This document shows positions 1 to 9,031 of a stretch of 64,000 nucleotides of DNA, one piece after another (position 1 is the first letter of the stretch; every line of letters begins with the position of its first letter). The DNA is taken from positions 186,001 to 250,000 of the forward strand of contig NZ_JABSNU010000001.1 of assembly GCF_013266735.1 (NCBI RefSeq), written 5' to 3'. Position numbers and translations under genes: made by a program. The stretch comes from Pedobacter foliorum. Lineage in GTDB: Bacteria > Bacteroidota > Bacteroidia > Sphingobacteriales > Sphingobacteriaceae. The notes under the pieces were generated by a model. That model did no database searches. It was not told the origin of the DNA and saw nothing but the letters and a program-made list of their open reading frames with translations.

Positions 1-393
1 GTGAAAAATAAGTGGGCTGATAGAGTGAAAGAGGTGGAGTTACCTCTTTTTAATTCGTATGTATTTGTATTTATAAACCCACGGGAGGAACTTAAAGTAA
101 GAGTTACTCTTGGCGTAATGAACTTTGTGTATTACATGGGGAAACCGGCACAGGTGAGAGATCGTGTTATAGAAGAGATAAAACATTGCCTCGAAGTATT
201 TCCCGATACCGAGGTTATGAGTTTTCAGCACCTTGAAGTTGGTGATAGAGTTAAAATTAAAGAGGGTTTTATGAACCTTAAAGAGGGGCATGTTATTAAA
301 GTTCAAGAAAGTACAGTGATTGTTGTAATTGATAGTTTGAACTGCGTTTTAACTACAAAAGTAGCGATAAATAGCCTAGAACTAATTAACTAA
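1..393 (+). CDS. UpxY/NusG-like transcription antiterminator, 5' truncated
   Basis: This is the C-terminal 130 residues of a NusG-family antiterminator; the 5' part lies outside the window, so the GTG at base 1 is an internal Val codon rather than a start. Residues around 13-24 (LPLFNSYVFVFI) match the end of the NGN domain, and residues 78-125 (VGDRVKIKEG onward) form a KOW-like SH3 fold. Proteins of this type (UpxY, LoaP, RfaH relatives) sit at the head of capsule operons in Bacteroidota and let RNA polymerase read through long polysaccharide operons. Its place just before a 27-kb plus-strand polysaccharide locus fits that role. Confidence 0.85.
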   Translation: MKNKWADRVKEVELPLFNSYVFVFINPREELKVRVTLGVMNFVYYMGKPAQVRDRVIEEIKHCLEVFPDTEVMSFQHLEVGDRVKIKEGFMNLKEGHVIKVQESTVIVVIDSLNCVLTTKVAINSLELIN

Positions 394-437
394 ACGAGGT
401 CTGAGAGCGACCAAAATGACTAAAAATTTTAAGAATT

Positions 438-1439
438 ATGGTACGCTTGAAAGAACTGGATGTTTTAAGGGGAATCGCTGCGCTCAATGTAGTTGTATTT
501 CATTATACATCTAAATTCAGACTAAATTTTGGTCATGATTATCCTGCAAAGTTCGATTGGGATATTGGTCGTTATGGTGTAGAGCTATTTTTTATGATCA
601 GTGGCTTCGTAATCTTCATGTCACTTCAGGGAAAAACTTCAATAGAGGATTTTGCTTACAAGAGGTTTTCAAGATTATATCCAACGTATTGGATTTGTGT
701 ATGCTTAACTTTTTTAATCGTAAACATTTCTCAGGATCCTAAAATGGAATCTAACAGCATCTCCGTGCTCTTAATGAATTTTACGATGATCCAGGGAGTT
801 TTTAACATAAAAAGTGTAGATGGAGCTTATTGGTCGTTGATACCTGAGTTATTCTTTTACGCTTTTATGGGCGTTTTGTTTCAAATGAAATTGCTAAGTA
901 AAATGCGAACGATTGCGCTGGTATGGCTTAGCCTGATGATCAGCAATAGTTTGTTTACGCTTCCATTTGGAGCTTACTTTCTGAATTTACAGTATGGAAT
1001 GTTTTTTCTGGCGGGGATTCTTTTTTATAAGATAAAGTACGATAAGGGAGATTGGCATGAGCATGTATTGATAGGGCTTTGTTTCTTAGCAGGCGTGGTA
1101 GAGAACCCAACCTTAATCTGCTTTGGTGTGTTTCTGTTCATATTCTGCTTGTTCTATTTATTTGTTTATGGGAAATTGGAGATGTTTACCTGGAAACCTT
1201 TCGTGTTTCTTGGTTACATATCTTACCCATTATATCTGTTGCATCAAAACATAGGTTTTGTGCTGATGAGAAAGTTAGGTCAGTACATTTCTAACGAATT
1301 CCTGGTAATTTTTATAGGCATCATTTCTATGATAGGGGTAGCCTGGCTGGTAACCCGCTTTTTGGAGAAACCAATACTTCATTTTTTAAGGAATTACAGA
1401 TTCCACAAACAGGGGTATTCTGGCTCATTTCAAAAATAA
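438..1439 (+). CDS. Membrane O-acyltransferase, acyltransferase_3 (OafA/YrhL) family
   Basis: A 333-residue polytopic membrane protein with about ten hydrophobic segments. The N-terminus carries the family signature LDVLRGIAAL followed by the catalytic-type His22 (FHY), and FFMISGFVI follows near residue 52. Family members transfer acyl groups, often acetyl, from the cytoplasm onto sugar hydroxyls of O-antigen or exopolysaccharide. It lies between the antiterminator and the Wzx gene, with only 10 bases to the latter, so it probably O-acylates the repeat unit made here. The acyl donor and sugar cannot be read from sequence. Confidence 0.88.
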   Translation: MVRLKELDVLRGIAALNVVVFHYTSKFRLNFGHDYPAKFDWDIGRYGVELFFMISGFVIFMSLQGKTSIEDFAYKRFSRLYPTYWICVCLTFLIVNISQDPKMESNSISVLLMNFTMIQGVFNIKSVDGAYWSLIPELFFYAFMGVLFQMKLLSKMRTIALVWLSLMISNSLFTLPFGAYFLNLQYGMFFLAGILFYKIKYDKGDWHEHVLIGLCFLAGVVENPTLICFGVFLFIFCLFYLFVYGKLEMFTWKPFVFLGYISYPLYLLHQNIGFVLMRKLGQYISNEFLVIFIGIISMIGVAWLVTRFLEKPILHFLRNYRFHKQGYSGSFQK

Positions 1440-1449
1440 ACCTTTTATC

Positions 1450-2892
1450 ATGTCCTTAAGAAAAAAAACAATCTCTGGATTAATCTGGAATTTTACGCAG
1501 CAATTTAGTGTGCAATTAATTGGTTTCTGCATAACAATCATACTAGCCAGGATTTTGTTGCCAGCCGAGTTTGGTCTTGTTGCAATGTTAACTGTATTTA
1601 TTGCCGTAGGAAATTCTCTTTTAGAAAGTGGTTTAGCCTCGTCATTAATACGCTCGTCTGATTTAGGACAGGATGACTACTCAACAGTATTCTTTTTTAA
1701 TCTGGCAGGAAGTATAATTTTATATGGTATAGTTTACCTATGCGCTCCTTTGATATCGTCATTTTACCATCAGGATGTACTGACGTTGATTCTTAGGATT
1801 TATGCATTAGACTTTATCATTAATGCTTTTTTTGGCGTGCAGAATGCTCGACTGACAAAGGAGATGAATTTTAAAATTCAAATGAAAATTCAAATTCCTG
1901 CAGTATTAATTGGAGGATTATTGGGCGTTTTTTTAGCATTAAAGGGCTACGGTGTTTGGAGTTTGGTTTGGATGGGTTTATTTCAGTCTTTCCTATCCAC
2001 AATAATGCACTGGATCTATTCTGGCTGGACACCTAGTTGGGTATTCAGTAAGGAATGTTTTAAGAGACACTTTCATTTCGGTTATAAAATGACTTTAACC
2101 GGGTTGCTGGATATTCTTTATAAAAATATATATGTATTAATTATTGGTAAATATTATTCTGTTGTACAACTGGGCTTTTATTCAAGAGCCGACTCTGTTA
2201 GTCAATTGCCTATTGCAAACATCTCTGCAGTAATAAATAAGGTTACCTATCCGATGTTCGCTTCCATCTCAGATGATGATATAAGGCTGAAAGCGGTCTA
2301 CAAAAAATTGATGCAACAGGTTATTTTCTGGAATGCCCCAATCTTGATTTTGCTGGCCGTAGTAGCAGAACCCTTATTTAGGTTTCTGCTGACCAGCAAA
2401 TGGGTTCCGGCAGTTCCCTACTTTCAAATCCTATGTATTGCAGGTGTTATGTACCCATTACATGCTTACAATCTCAATATTTTGAAGGTGAAAGGTAGGA
2501 GTGACCTGATATTGAAACTTGAGTTTATTAAGAAGTCGATTTGTATAGTTGGTATTTTGTGTGTTTTCCCATTTGGGATATATGGGTTATTGTATTTCCA
2601 GTTGATGTTCAATTTTATAGGTTATTACCTCAACTCAATTTATAGTGGTAAACTGATCAATTATTCAATACGGGAACAAATTATTGACATTATTCCAATT
2701 ATTGCCACATCTGCTTTTGCAGGAGTATTGTGCTACATGGCAGATATGTTATGTTTTAGCACTCTTCAGTTACCAGACATTACCAGAATTATAATAGATG
2801 GTCTGTTTTTCTCTCTGATTTATCTGGCCAGCAGTACAATTTTAAGACTTGCACCAATTCATGATTTTAAACAATTAATCCTAAAGAGATGA
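1450..2892 (+). CDS. wzx: Wzx-type polysaccharide flippase (MOP superfamily, WzxC/TuaB-like)
   Basis: A 480-residue protein with about 12-14 predicted transmembrane helices. The N-terminal stretch LRKKTISGLIWNFTQQF and the following ARILLPAEFGLVAM resemble polysaccharide-exporting PST members such as WzxC and TuaB. It should flip the undecaprenyl-diphosphate-linked repeat unit across the inner membrane. The stop codon overlaps the start of the next aminotransferase gene by 4 bases (ATGA), which indicates translational coupling. The symbol names the functional class; orthology to a particular Wzx was not established. Confidence 0.88.
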   Translation: MSLRKKTISGLIWNFTQQFSVQLIGFCITIILARILLPAEFGLVAMLTVFIAVGNSLLESGLASSLIRSSDLGQDDYSTVFFFNLAGSIILYGIVYLCAPLISSFYHQDVLTLILRIYALDFIINAFFGVQNARLTKEMNFKIQMKIQIPAVLIGGLLGVFLALKGYGVWSLVWMGLFQSFLSTIMHWIYSGWTPSWVFSKECFKRHFHFGYKMTLTGLLDILYKNIYVLIIGKYYSVVQLGFYSRADSVSQLPIANISAVINKVTYPMFASISDDDIRLKAVYKKLMQQVIFWNAPILILLAVVAEPLFRFLLTSKWVPAVPYFQILCIAGVMYPLHAYNLNILKVKGRSDLILKLEFIKKSICIVGILCVFPFGIYGLLYFQLMFNFIGYYLNSIYSGKLINYSIREQIIDIIPIIATSAFAGVLCYMADMLCFSTLQLPDITRIIIDGLFFSLIYLASSTILRLAPIHDFKQLILKR

Positions 2893-4058
2893 TACCTGTA
2901 ACCAAACCTTTTCTTCCAAAAGTTCACGAATTTGAAGAATACATTCACAGCATTTGGGAACGTCAATGGCTTACTAACAATGGCCCATTGGTAAATGAGC
3001 TTGAGTTGAAGCTCAAGAATTATCTGGATGTGAAGCACTTGCTTTTTGTTTCAAATGGTACAATGGCGTTACAACTTGCCATTAAAGCACTTGACTTAAA
3101 GGGTGAAATTATTACTACCCCTTTCTCTTTTGTTGCTACAACAAATAGTATTGTGTGGGAAGGATGTAAACCTGTTTTTGTGGATATTGACGAGGGCACC
3201 TTTAACATAGATCCAAAAAAAATTGAAGCTGCAATAACACCTCAAACATCGGCCATACTTGCTACACATGTGTATGGAAATCCCTGTGATATTGATGCCA
3301 TACAGGAAATAGCAGACAGGTATTCGTTAAAGGTGATCTATGACGCTGCTCATTGTTTTGGTACAAAATATAAAAACAAATCAGTGTTCGCCTATGGAGA
3401 TATAAGTACGACTAGTTTTCATGCTACAAAGGTCTTTCATACCATTGAAGGAGGAGCTGTTTTTACTCAATGTCCGGAGTTACTACGGAAAATGGCCTTA
3501 ATGAGAAATTTTGGTCATGATGGCCCCGACGAGTTTTCTGAACTGGGAATAAATGGCAAAAACTGTGAGTTTCATGCTGCAATGGGGTTATGTAATCTTA
3601 AAGAAGTAGATGAAATTTTGGATAAAAGGAGGTTGTTGTCATTTTATTATTGGAAAGCATTATCCAATCTGGAAGCAAAGTACCCTAAGTTAAACGAAAA
3701 TCTGGATTACAATTATGCATACTTCCCTGTACTTTTTAATAGCGAAGAGTTAATGCTAAAATGCCTAAAGGCACTGGAGAATGAAAAGGTTTACTGTCGA
3801 AGATACTTTTATCCATCATTAGCAACATTACCATATGTTACCCAGACTTACCTCCCGGTATGTGATTCTGTTTCAAAAAGAATCCTTTGTTTACCACTCT
3901 ATCACACTTTAACATGTAGTGATCTTGACCTAATCACAAGAGTGATTTTGAGGGTTCAAAATTATGATCACCCTAGCGAAACTGCAAAATTGAATCATAT
4001 GATTTCTGTAAATAACTTGCAGCCTGTGTTTGCAGGATTGCAGAATGGTGCTATCTAA
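2889..4058 (+). CDS. DegT/DnrJ/EryC1/StrS-family sugar aminotransferase
   Basis: A 389-residue PLP enzyme of the nucleotide-sugar aminotransferase family. Lys181 in SFHATK is the expected Schiff-base lysine, and Asp152 in YDAAH is the expected pyridine-nitrogen partner. FVSNGTMALQLA near residue 53 is the phosphate-binding region. Such enzymes use glutamate to aminate 3-keto or 4-keto nucleotide sugars. Length and motifs are complete, so it is probably active. Its keto-sugar could come from the CapD/WbpM-like dehydratase at the far end of the locus. The product (4-amino or 3-amino sugar) is not resolved. Confidence 0.9.
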   Translation: MIPVTKPFLPKVHEFEEYIHSIWERQWLTNNGPLVNELELKLKNYLDVKHLLFVSNGTMALQLAIKALDLKGEIITTPFSFVATTNSIVWEGCKPVFVDIDEGTFNIDPKKIEAAITPQTSAILATHVYGNPCDIDAIQEIADRYSLKVIYDAAHCFGTKYKNKSVFAYGDISTTSFHATKVFHTIEGGAVFTQCPELLRKMALMRNFGHDGPDEFSELGINGKNCEFHAAMGLCNLKEVDEILDKRRLLSFYYWKALSNLEAKYPKLNENLDYNYAYFPVLFNSEELMLKCLKALENEKVYCRRYFYPSLATLPYVTQTYLPVCDSVSKRILCLPLYHTLTCSDLDLITRVILRVQNYDHPSETAKLNHMISVNNLQPVFAGLQNGAI

Positions 4059-4076
4059 TTCTTTAACTAAAATACT

Positions 4077-4940
4077 ATGGCTGTATCTGAACATGACTTA
4101 ATGGTATCTGTTTGTTGTATTACCTATAATCATGAAAAATATATTGCTCAGGCATTAGAAGGGTTTTTAATGCAGGAGACAAATTTTAAGTACGAAATCC
4201 TTATAGGAGAAGACAAGTCTACAGATGGTACGAAAGCAGTTGTTGAAGCTTATCGCAAGCAATACCCTGAAATGATTAAACTGATTACTCATGACACAAA
4301 TATAGGTGCGATAAGAAATCAGATTGGTGTTTTAACACAGGCAAAAGGAAAGTATGTCGCCATGTGCGATGGTGATGATTTTTGGACTGACGCTTCGAAA
4401 TTGCAAAAACAGGTAGATTTTTTGGAGGCAAATGATGATTATGTAATCTGCTGTCATCATAGCGAAGTTATTGATGATCAGGATAAAATTGTTTATGTAA
4501 AAGATTCTCCGGTAGCACTAGAATTTGATTACAAAGATGTCTTGCTTGGGAAAAGAGAAGAAACCAGGATTTGTTCCTTGATGATGAGAAATATTAAGGA
4601 AGTAACGGAGGTGACAGCACAAAGCTGGTACCTGGATACATATGGTACAGACACGCTCTTGAAATTATATGCAGTGGCCAATACGGGTAAAAAAATTTAT
4701 GTGCTTCCGGATGTAATGGCTTGTTATCGCTATCACAATGGTGGAATATGGAGCATGATAGATCCAAAAGTTAGAAAATCAAGAATGATAAGCGATTTCA
4801 ATTTGACGATTAAGAACTTCCAATATTCATCTCTTCAAAAAAGAGAATTATTGAATATCTATTTTAAGCAGTATTTTCTCTTCGATATCCGGTACTTTAA
4901 TTTCAGCAGTGCATTTCAAACAATTACCGCGTTATGGTAA
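4077..4940 (+). CDS. Family 2 glycosyltransferase (GT-A fold)
   Basis: A 287-residue GT2-type enzyme. The N-terminal VSVCCITYNHEKYI and EILIGEDKSTDGT are the nucleotide-binding signature, and MCDGDDFW near residue 97 gives the DxD-like metal site. It is cytoplasmic or peripheral, with no clear transmembrane segment. It should add one sugar of the repeat unit to the lipid-linked intermediate. The 3' end overlaps the next glycosyltransferase by 7 bases. Donor and acceptor are unknown. Confidence 0.9.
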   Translation: MAVSEHDLMVSVCCITYNHEKYIAQALEGFLMQETNFKYEILIGEDKSTDGTKAVVEAYRKQYPEMIKLITHDTNIGAIRNQIGVLTQAKGKYVAMCDGDDFWTDASKLQKQVDFLEANDDYVICCHHSEVIDDQDKIVYVKDSPVALEFDYKDVLLGKREETRICSLMMRNIKEVTEVTAQSWYLDTYGTDTLLKLYAVANTGKKIYVLPDVMACYRYHNGGIWSMIDPKVRKSRMISDFNLTIKNFQYSSLQKRELLNIYFKQYFLFDIRYFNFSSAFQTITALW

Positions 4941-6040
4941 GGAAACGTAAATTGATTTTCGCCATCAATAGCCTCAATGGAGGCGGTGCGGAACGTGTAA
5001 TTTCAAATCTTGGCAATTATTTTTATAAAAGAGGTTTTGACGTTACCATGGTTTGCTTGAATGAAGCTAAACCTGCTTATTTTCTGGAGCAAGGAATAAA
5101 AGTAATTTCTCTTATAGATCAGAAAAGAAATGAAAAGTTTTTTTATCGGCTATGGTATGGTGGAGTAACATTTTTTAAATTGCTTTATTTGCTAATCAAA
5201 GAAAAACCGAGTTGTGTTGTGTCATTTATGACATCGGCAAATCTCTGGATTGGACTTACATGCAATATCTTAAATACACCATATTTAGTTTCTGAACGCA
5301 TTACTCCTGATTATACCGTAAATCAGTTCAACTATTTTTTGAGATGGTTATCTGCTGCGATGTATAGTAAATCAAAAGCTATAGTGGTTCCATCAAAAGG
5401 GATGATTGACGGCTTTAAAAAGAACAAATCATTTAGTGGCTTAAGTAATTTTGAAGTTATTAACAATCCGGTCAGCCAGTTTATTCCTGCCCGGTTAGAA
5501 AGAGTTTATCCACGTAAATTTATTTTAAGTGTAGGCAGATTAGATCGTCAGAAAGGATTCGATTTGTTAATACAAGCATTTGAAAAATTGCAGATAAGTG
5601 ACCTCGATCTGTTAATTTCTGGTGAAGGGGATGAACGTGTGAATTTGGAGAATCAAATTAAAGAATTGAATCTTAGCGACCGTGTGAAATTGATTGGCTA
5701 TCAGAAAAATCTACAGGATTATTATAGGCAAGCTGAACTGTTTGTGTTGTCCTCACGAAATGAAGGCTATCCTAATGTACTTGTCGAAGCAATGAGTTTG
5801 GGTTGTGCCTGCGTAGCTACCGATTGTGAATTTGGTCCTTCAGATATTATAGAAAATGAGATGAATGGTTTGCTGGTTAAAGCAAATAGCACAAAATATC
5901 TATATGAAGCAATAAAAAGAACCATGAGTGATCCTGTTCTTAAAATAAAAATGTCTGTAAATGCTCAGTTGATTAATCAGACCAATTCCCTTGAAAATAC
6001 TTTCGCTAAGTGGGAAAAACTTATACTAAACCATATCTAA
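4934..6040 (+). CDS. Family 4 glycosyltransferase (GT-B fold)
   Basis: A 368-residue retaining glycosyltransferase. The N-terminal INSLNGGGAERVISNL is the GT4 glycine-rich loop. SVGRLDRQKGFDLLIQAF starts the C-terminal Rossmann domain, and SSRNEGYPNVLVEAMSLG holds the EX7E motif. It overlaps the preceding GT2 gene by 7 bases and probably adds a neighbouring sugar in the same repeat unit. A 60-base gap follows before the second DegT-type gene, in which I see no convincing terminator. Confidence 0.9.
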   Translation: MVRKRKLIFAINSLNGGGAERVISNLGNYFYKRGFDVTMVCLNEAKPAYFLEQGIKVISLIDQKRNEKFFYRLWYGGVTFFKLLYLLIKEKPSCVVSFMTSANLWIGLTCNILNTPYLVSERITPDYTVNQFNYFLRWLSAAMYSKSKAIVVPSKGMIDGFKKNKSFSGLSNFEVINNPVSQFIPARLERVYPRKFILSVGRLDRQKGFDLLIQAFEKLQISDLDLLISGEGDERVNLENQIKELNLSDRVKLIGYQKNLQDYYRQAELFVLSSRNEGYPNVLVEAMSLGCACVATDCEFGPSDIIENEMNGLLVKANSTKYLYEAIKRTMSDPVLKIKMSVNAQLINQTNSLENTFAKWEKLILNHI

Positions 6041-6100
6041 ACCGCCACAGGTTTCCATTGACGCCTTACTAAGTTTTCTGAATATTAAAATTTTAAAGAT

Positions 6101-7342
6101 ATGAACATACCTTTCTCTCCCCCGTTTATCGATCAGGCTGTAATTGATGAAGTGCTTGATTGTCTTCGTACCAATTGGATTACTTCTGGTCCAAAAGTCA
6201 AGGCTCTTGAATATGAATTGTTAAGCCTAACGGGATCGAAAGCCACCGTTTGTGTGAACTCATGGACATCAGGGGCAATTATGATGCTGAAATGGTTTGG
6301 TATCGGGGATGGAGACGAAGTTATAGTACCCGCTTATTCCTATTGTGCTACTGCTTTGTGTGTATTGCATTGTGGCGCCACACCAGTAATGGTCGATATT
6401 TTAGATGATTTTACTATTGATCCGGCACAGGTGAGGAGTAAAATCACAGCCAAAACGAAAGCCATAATTGGAGTTGATATTGCAGGATTACCGTGTAATT
6501 ATAATGCGCTGCGAAAAATTGTAAGTGATCCAAAGGTAAAACGGGTGTTTACTCCGGCTAGCGCTAAACAATCTGAGTTGGGGAGGATATTACTGATCTC
6601 TGACGCCGCACATTCGATAGGTTCTACTTATGAAGGTTTGCCTGCTGCTCAAAAATCTGATATTACTATATTTTCTTTTCATGCGGTAAAGAATATCACC
6701 ACTGCAGAAGGAGGCTGCATTTGCTTAAACCTGCCTGAACCTTTCGACAATCAGGAAGAGTATAGCTTCTTAAAATTATTTTCGTTAAACGGACAAAACA
6801 GAGATGCTTTTGCCAAATCAAAAGGAGCCAACTGGAGGTATGATATTCTTTTTAAAGGCTTTAAAATGAATATGCCTGACATCTGCGCTGCAATCGGGTT
6901 AGCTCAAATTAAGCAGTACAACAACACGTTGCTTCCACTACGCAAGAATATATACCTGAAATATTGCCAGGCATTTGAAGCTTACGATTGGTTTATTGAA
7001 CCAACAATGAAGGATGAAACACGAGAATCTTCATATCATCTTTTTCCTTTGCGTGTTAAAGGAATAACTGAATTAGATAGAGATAAAATAATAGAAGGTT
7101 TGGTAAACTGGGGTGTTATAGTGAACGTTCATTTTATACCGATGCCAATGCTAACTTATTTCAAAAGTATTGGGTACTCAATAGAAAATTACCCTAATAG
7201 CTATAAACAATATGCATGTGAGATATCCTTGCCAATTTATCCCCAACTCTCAGATGTAGAAGTTGATTTCATTATAGAGTCTGTTATAGGCGCTGTACAG
7301 CAGGTTACTGATGTGAATAGACTGGTTAAAGTATTGTCGTAA
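6101..7342 (+). CDS. Second DegT/DnrJ/EryC1/StrS-family sugar aminotransferase
   Basis: A 413-residue PLP enzyme, paralogous to the one at 2889-4058 but clearly diverged. Lys197 in FSFHAVKNIT is the Schiff-base lysine, and Asp168 in LISDAAHS is the cofactor-contacting Asp. PAYSYCATALCVLHCGATPVMVD is typical of PglE/PseC/ArnB-like members. It lies directly before a PglC-type priming transferase. That pairing is common where the first sugar is a diamino-trideoxy or 4-amino-4,6-dideoxy hexose made by dehydratase plus aminotransferase; assigning it here is inference. Confidence 0.9.
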   Translation: MNIPFSPPFIDQAVIDEVLDCLRTNWITSGPKVKALEYELLSLTGSKATVCVNSWTSGAIMMLKWFGIGDGDEVIVPAYSYCATALCVLHCGATPVMVDILDDFTIDPAQVRSKITAKTKAIIGVDIAGLPCNYNALRKIVSDPKVKRVFTPASAKQSELGRILLISDAAHSIGSTYEGLPAAQKSDITIFSFHAVKNITTAEGGCICLNLPEPFDNQEEYSFLKLFSLNGQNRDAFAKSKGANWRYDILFKGFKMNMPDICAAIGLAQIKQYNNTLLPLRKNIYLKYCQAFEAYDWFIEPTMKDETRESSYHLFPLRVKGITELDRDKIIEGLVNWGVIVNVHFIPMPMLTYFKSIGYSIENYPNSYKQYACEISLPIYPQLSDVEVDFIIESVIGAVQQVTDVNRLVKVLS

Positions 7343-7353
7343 AATTTAATGAC

Positions 7354-7950
7354 ATGAATGCAAAAAGGGTGTTTGATGTATTGTTCGCTGTAGCTGGTTT
7401 GCTGTTTTTACTACCTGTATTTCTTATCGTTATTGTTCTGTTGAAGTTAGATTCAAAAGGCAGTATTTTTTATAAGCAGATTAGGGTAGGTTTAAATCAG
7501 AAGAACTTTGAACTGATCAAATTTAGAACAATGTATGCCAATTCAGATAAGGCGGGTTTATTAACTATTGGCGATCACGATTCCCGCATTACTCGCGTTG
7601 GGTGTTGGTTAAGGAAGTATAAAATTGATGAACTTCCACAGCTTATTAATATCTTAAAAGGTGAAATGAGTTTTGTAGGGCCCAGACCTGAGGTGCTTAA
7701 ATACGTCTTGTTATATGATGCCTTTCAAAAAAAGGTACTTACTGTAAAACCAGGTATTACTGACTGGGCTTCAATACAGTATATTGATGAGAATCAATTG
7801 CTTGCAAATGCTGAAGATCCTGAGAGCTTTTACATTAACACTATTATTCCTTCAAAGATTAACCAGAATTTAAAATATATTGAACACCATAACCTTTGGG
7901 TTGATCTTAAAATTATTTCTTATACACTGAAAAGTATCATTAGCAGATGA
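7354..7950 (+). CDS. Priming sugar-phosphate transferase (PglC/WcaJ C-domain type)
   Basis: A 198-residue monotopic phosphoglycosyl transferase: one hydrophobic segment at about residues 7-31, then the catalytic domain. LIKFRTMYANSDKAG, RITRVGCWLRKYKIDELPQL and GEMSFVGPRPEV are the core family motifs, with the basic and acidic residues intact. It transfers a sugar phosphate from a nucleotide sugar to undecaprenyl phosphate and so starts each repeat unit. It is the short PglC-like form without the extra WcaJ membrane domain. Its stop overlaps the next gene by 4 bases. Confidence 0.92.
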   Translation: MNAKRVFDVLFAVAGLLFLLPVFLIVIVLLKLDSKGSIFYKQIRVGLNQKNFELIKFRTMYANSDKAGLLTIGDHDSRITRVGCWLRKYKIDELPQLINILKGEMSFVGPRPEVLKYVLLYDAFQKKVLTVKPGITDWASIQYIDENQLLANAEDPESFYINTIIPSKINQNLKYIEHHNLWVDLKIISYTLKSIISR

Positions 7951-9023
7951 AAGTATTGAAGATTTTGGATTGGCCTTCTAAAAGGTATTATGGTGAAACA
8001 CATCATTTTTATCGCTGGAGAGAATCTTTTCTTGAGAATGATCTGAAAGTAGAAATCTATTTTGATCACAAGGATAAAAGGCTGAAAGGAGCGGATTACT
8101 TGCTTTTACATTCAAGGTATTTTGCGGATGGCTGGCAAAATATACACACCAGGTCTTCTCAGAATGAAGATGAATTAAAGACTTATTTGTTAGAAATGAA
8201 AAGTACAGCTGGCAAGGTAATTTGGTTTGATGCTGCTGATTCTACCGGTTCAAGTGATTTCCCAATTATATCTCTGGTTGATGTTTTTATGAAGAAGCAA
8301 AGACTAAAAAATGTTGATTACTATACTTCTAGTGAACAAAATGATTTAAGGATATGGTTAAACACAATACCCGAAGATGAGAGAACAAAGTTTATAGCAT
8401 GCCCAAGTGATCAACTTCATAAAATTAAGCTTGGTTGGAATATAGGCTTTAATGACTATAGGTACTTCGGATATAAAATGAGCAGATTAAGTAATTACCT
8501 GGCCTACAGGTTATATCCAACTCAGTTATCTCCTGTCGATAAAATAAGAAAATATGATCTTGCCTTTAGGGGGACGATTCATAAAGACAAAGGCGGTAAA
8601 AATATGATTTCTTATCAGAGAAATCACGTATTGGAGCTTTTTGAGAAACTGAATCTAAATATTGCAAGCGGTGGGAATGTAAGTAAAGCAAAATACTGGG
8701 ACGAACTTCGGGATTCTAAACTTAGTGTCAGTCCGTTTGGATGGGGGGAAATTTGCTATCGTGACTTTGAAACTTTCATTGCAGGATCAGTACTGATTAA
8801 ACCTTTAATGAACCATATGGAGACATTTCCAAATGTGTTTGTAGAGCATGAAACCTATGTTCCTGTAAGTTGGGATTTAGTGGGGTTAGGAGATAAGTTA
8901 GAGGATATCGCGGCCCATTATGATGTCTACAGGGATATCGCAAAAAATGCCCAAGAGAAATATTTTAATACCATAAATGATGCTCAAGGCTTCATAAATA
9001 ATTTCAAACAAAATATTGAATAG
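7947..9023 (+). CDS. Putative glycosyltransferase of the polysaccharide locus
   Basis: A 358-residue soluble protein that I do not assign to a precise family. The C-terminal part, with a run like SKLSVSPFGWGEICYRDFETFIAGSVLI, resembles the GT-B C-terminal domain of glycan- and exostosin-type transferases, where an aromatic-rich loop is followed by an acidic residue. The usual GT4 EX7E motif is not evident. It overlaps the priming transferase by 4 bases and precedes the Wzy-like gene by 8 bases, so it belongs to the same transcription unit. The glycosyltransferase role is inferred from context and partial motif similarity. Confidence 0.6.
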   Translation: MKVLKILDWPSKRYYGETHHFYRWRESFLENDLKVEIYFDHKDKRLKGADYLLLHSRYFADGWQNIHTRSSQNEDELKTYLLEMKSTAGKVIWFDAADSTGSSDFPIISLVDVFMKKQRLKNVDYYTSSEQNDLRIWLNTIPEDERTKFIACPSDQLHKIKLGWNIGFNDYRYFGYKMSRLSNYLAYRLYPTQLSPVDKIRKYDLAFRGTIHKDKGGKNMISYQRNHVLELFEKLNLNIASGGNVSKAKYWDELRDSKLSVSPFGWGEICYRDFETFIAGSVLIKPLMNHMETFPNVFVEHETYVPVSWDLVGLGDKLEDIAAHYDVYRDIAKNAQEKYFNTINDAQGFINNFKQNIE

Positions 9024-9031
9024 TTCTTGAT

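Noticed and set aside
1..3. GTG at the first base as a true start codon
   Set aside because: The encoded protein begins in the middle of an NGN domain, so the frame continues upstream of the window.
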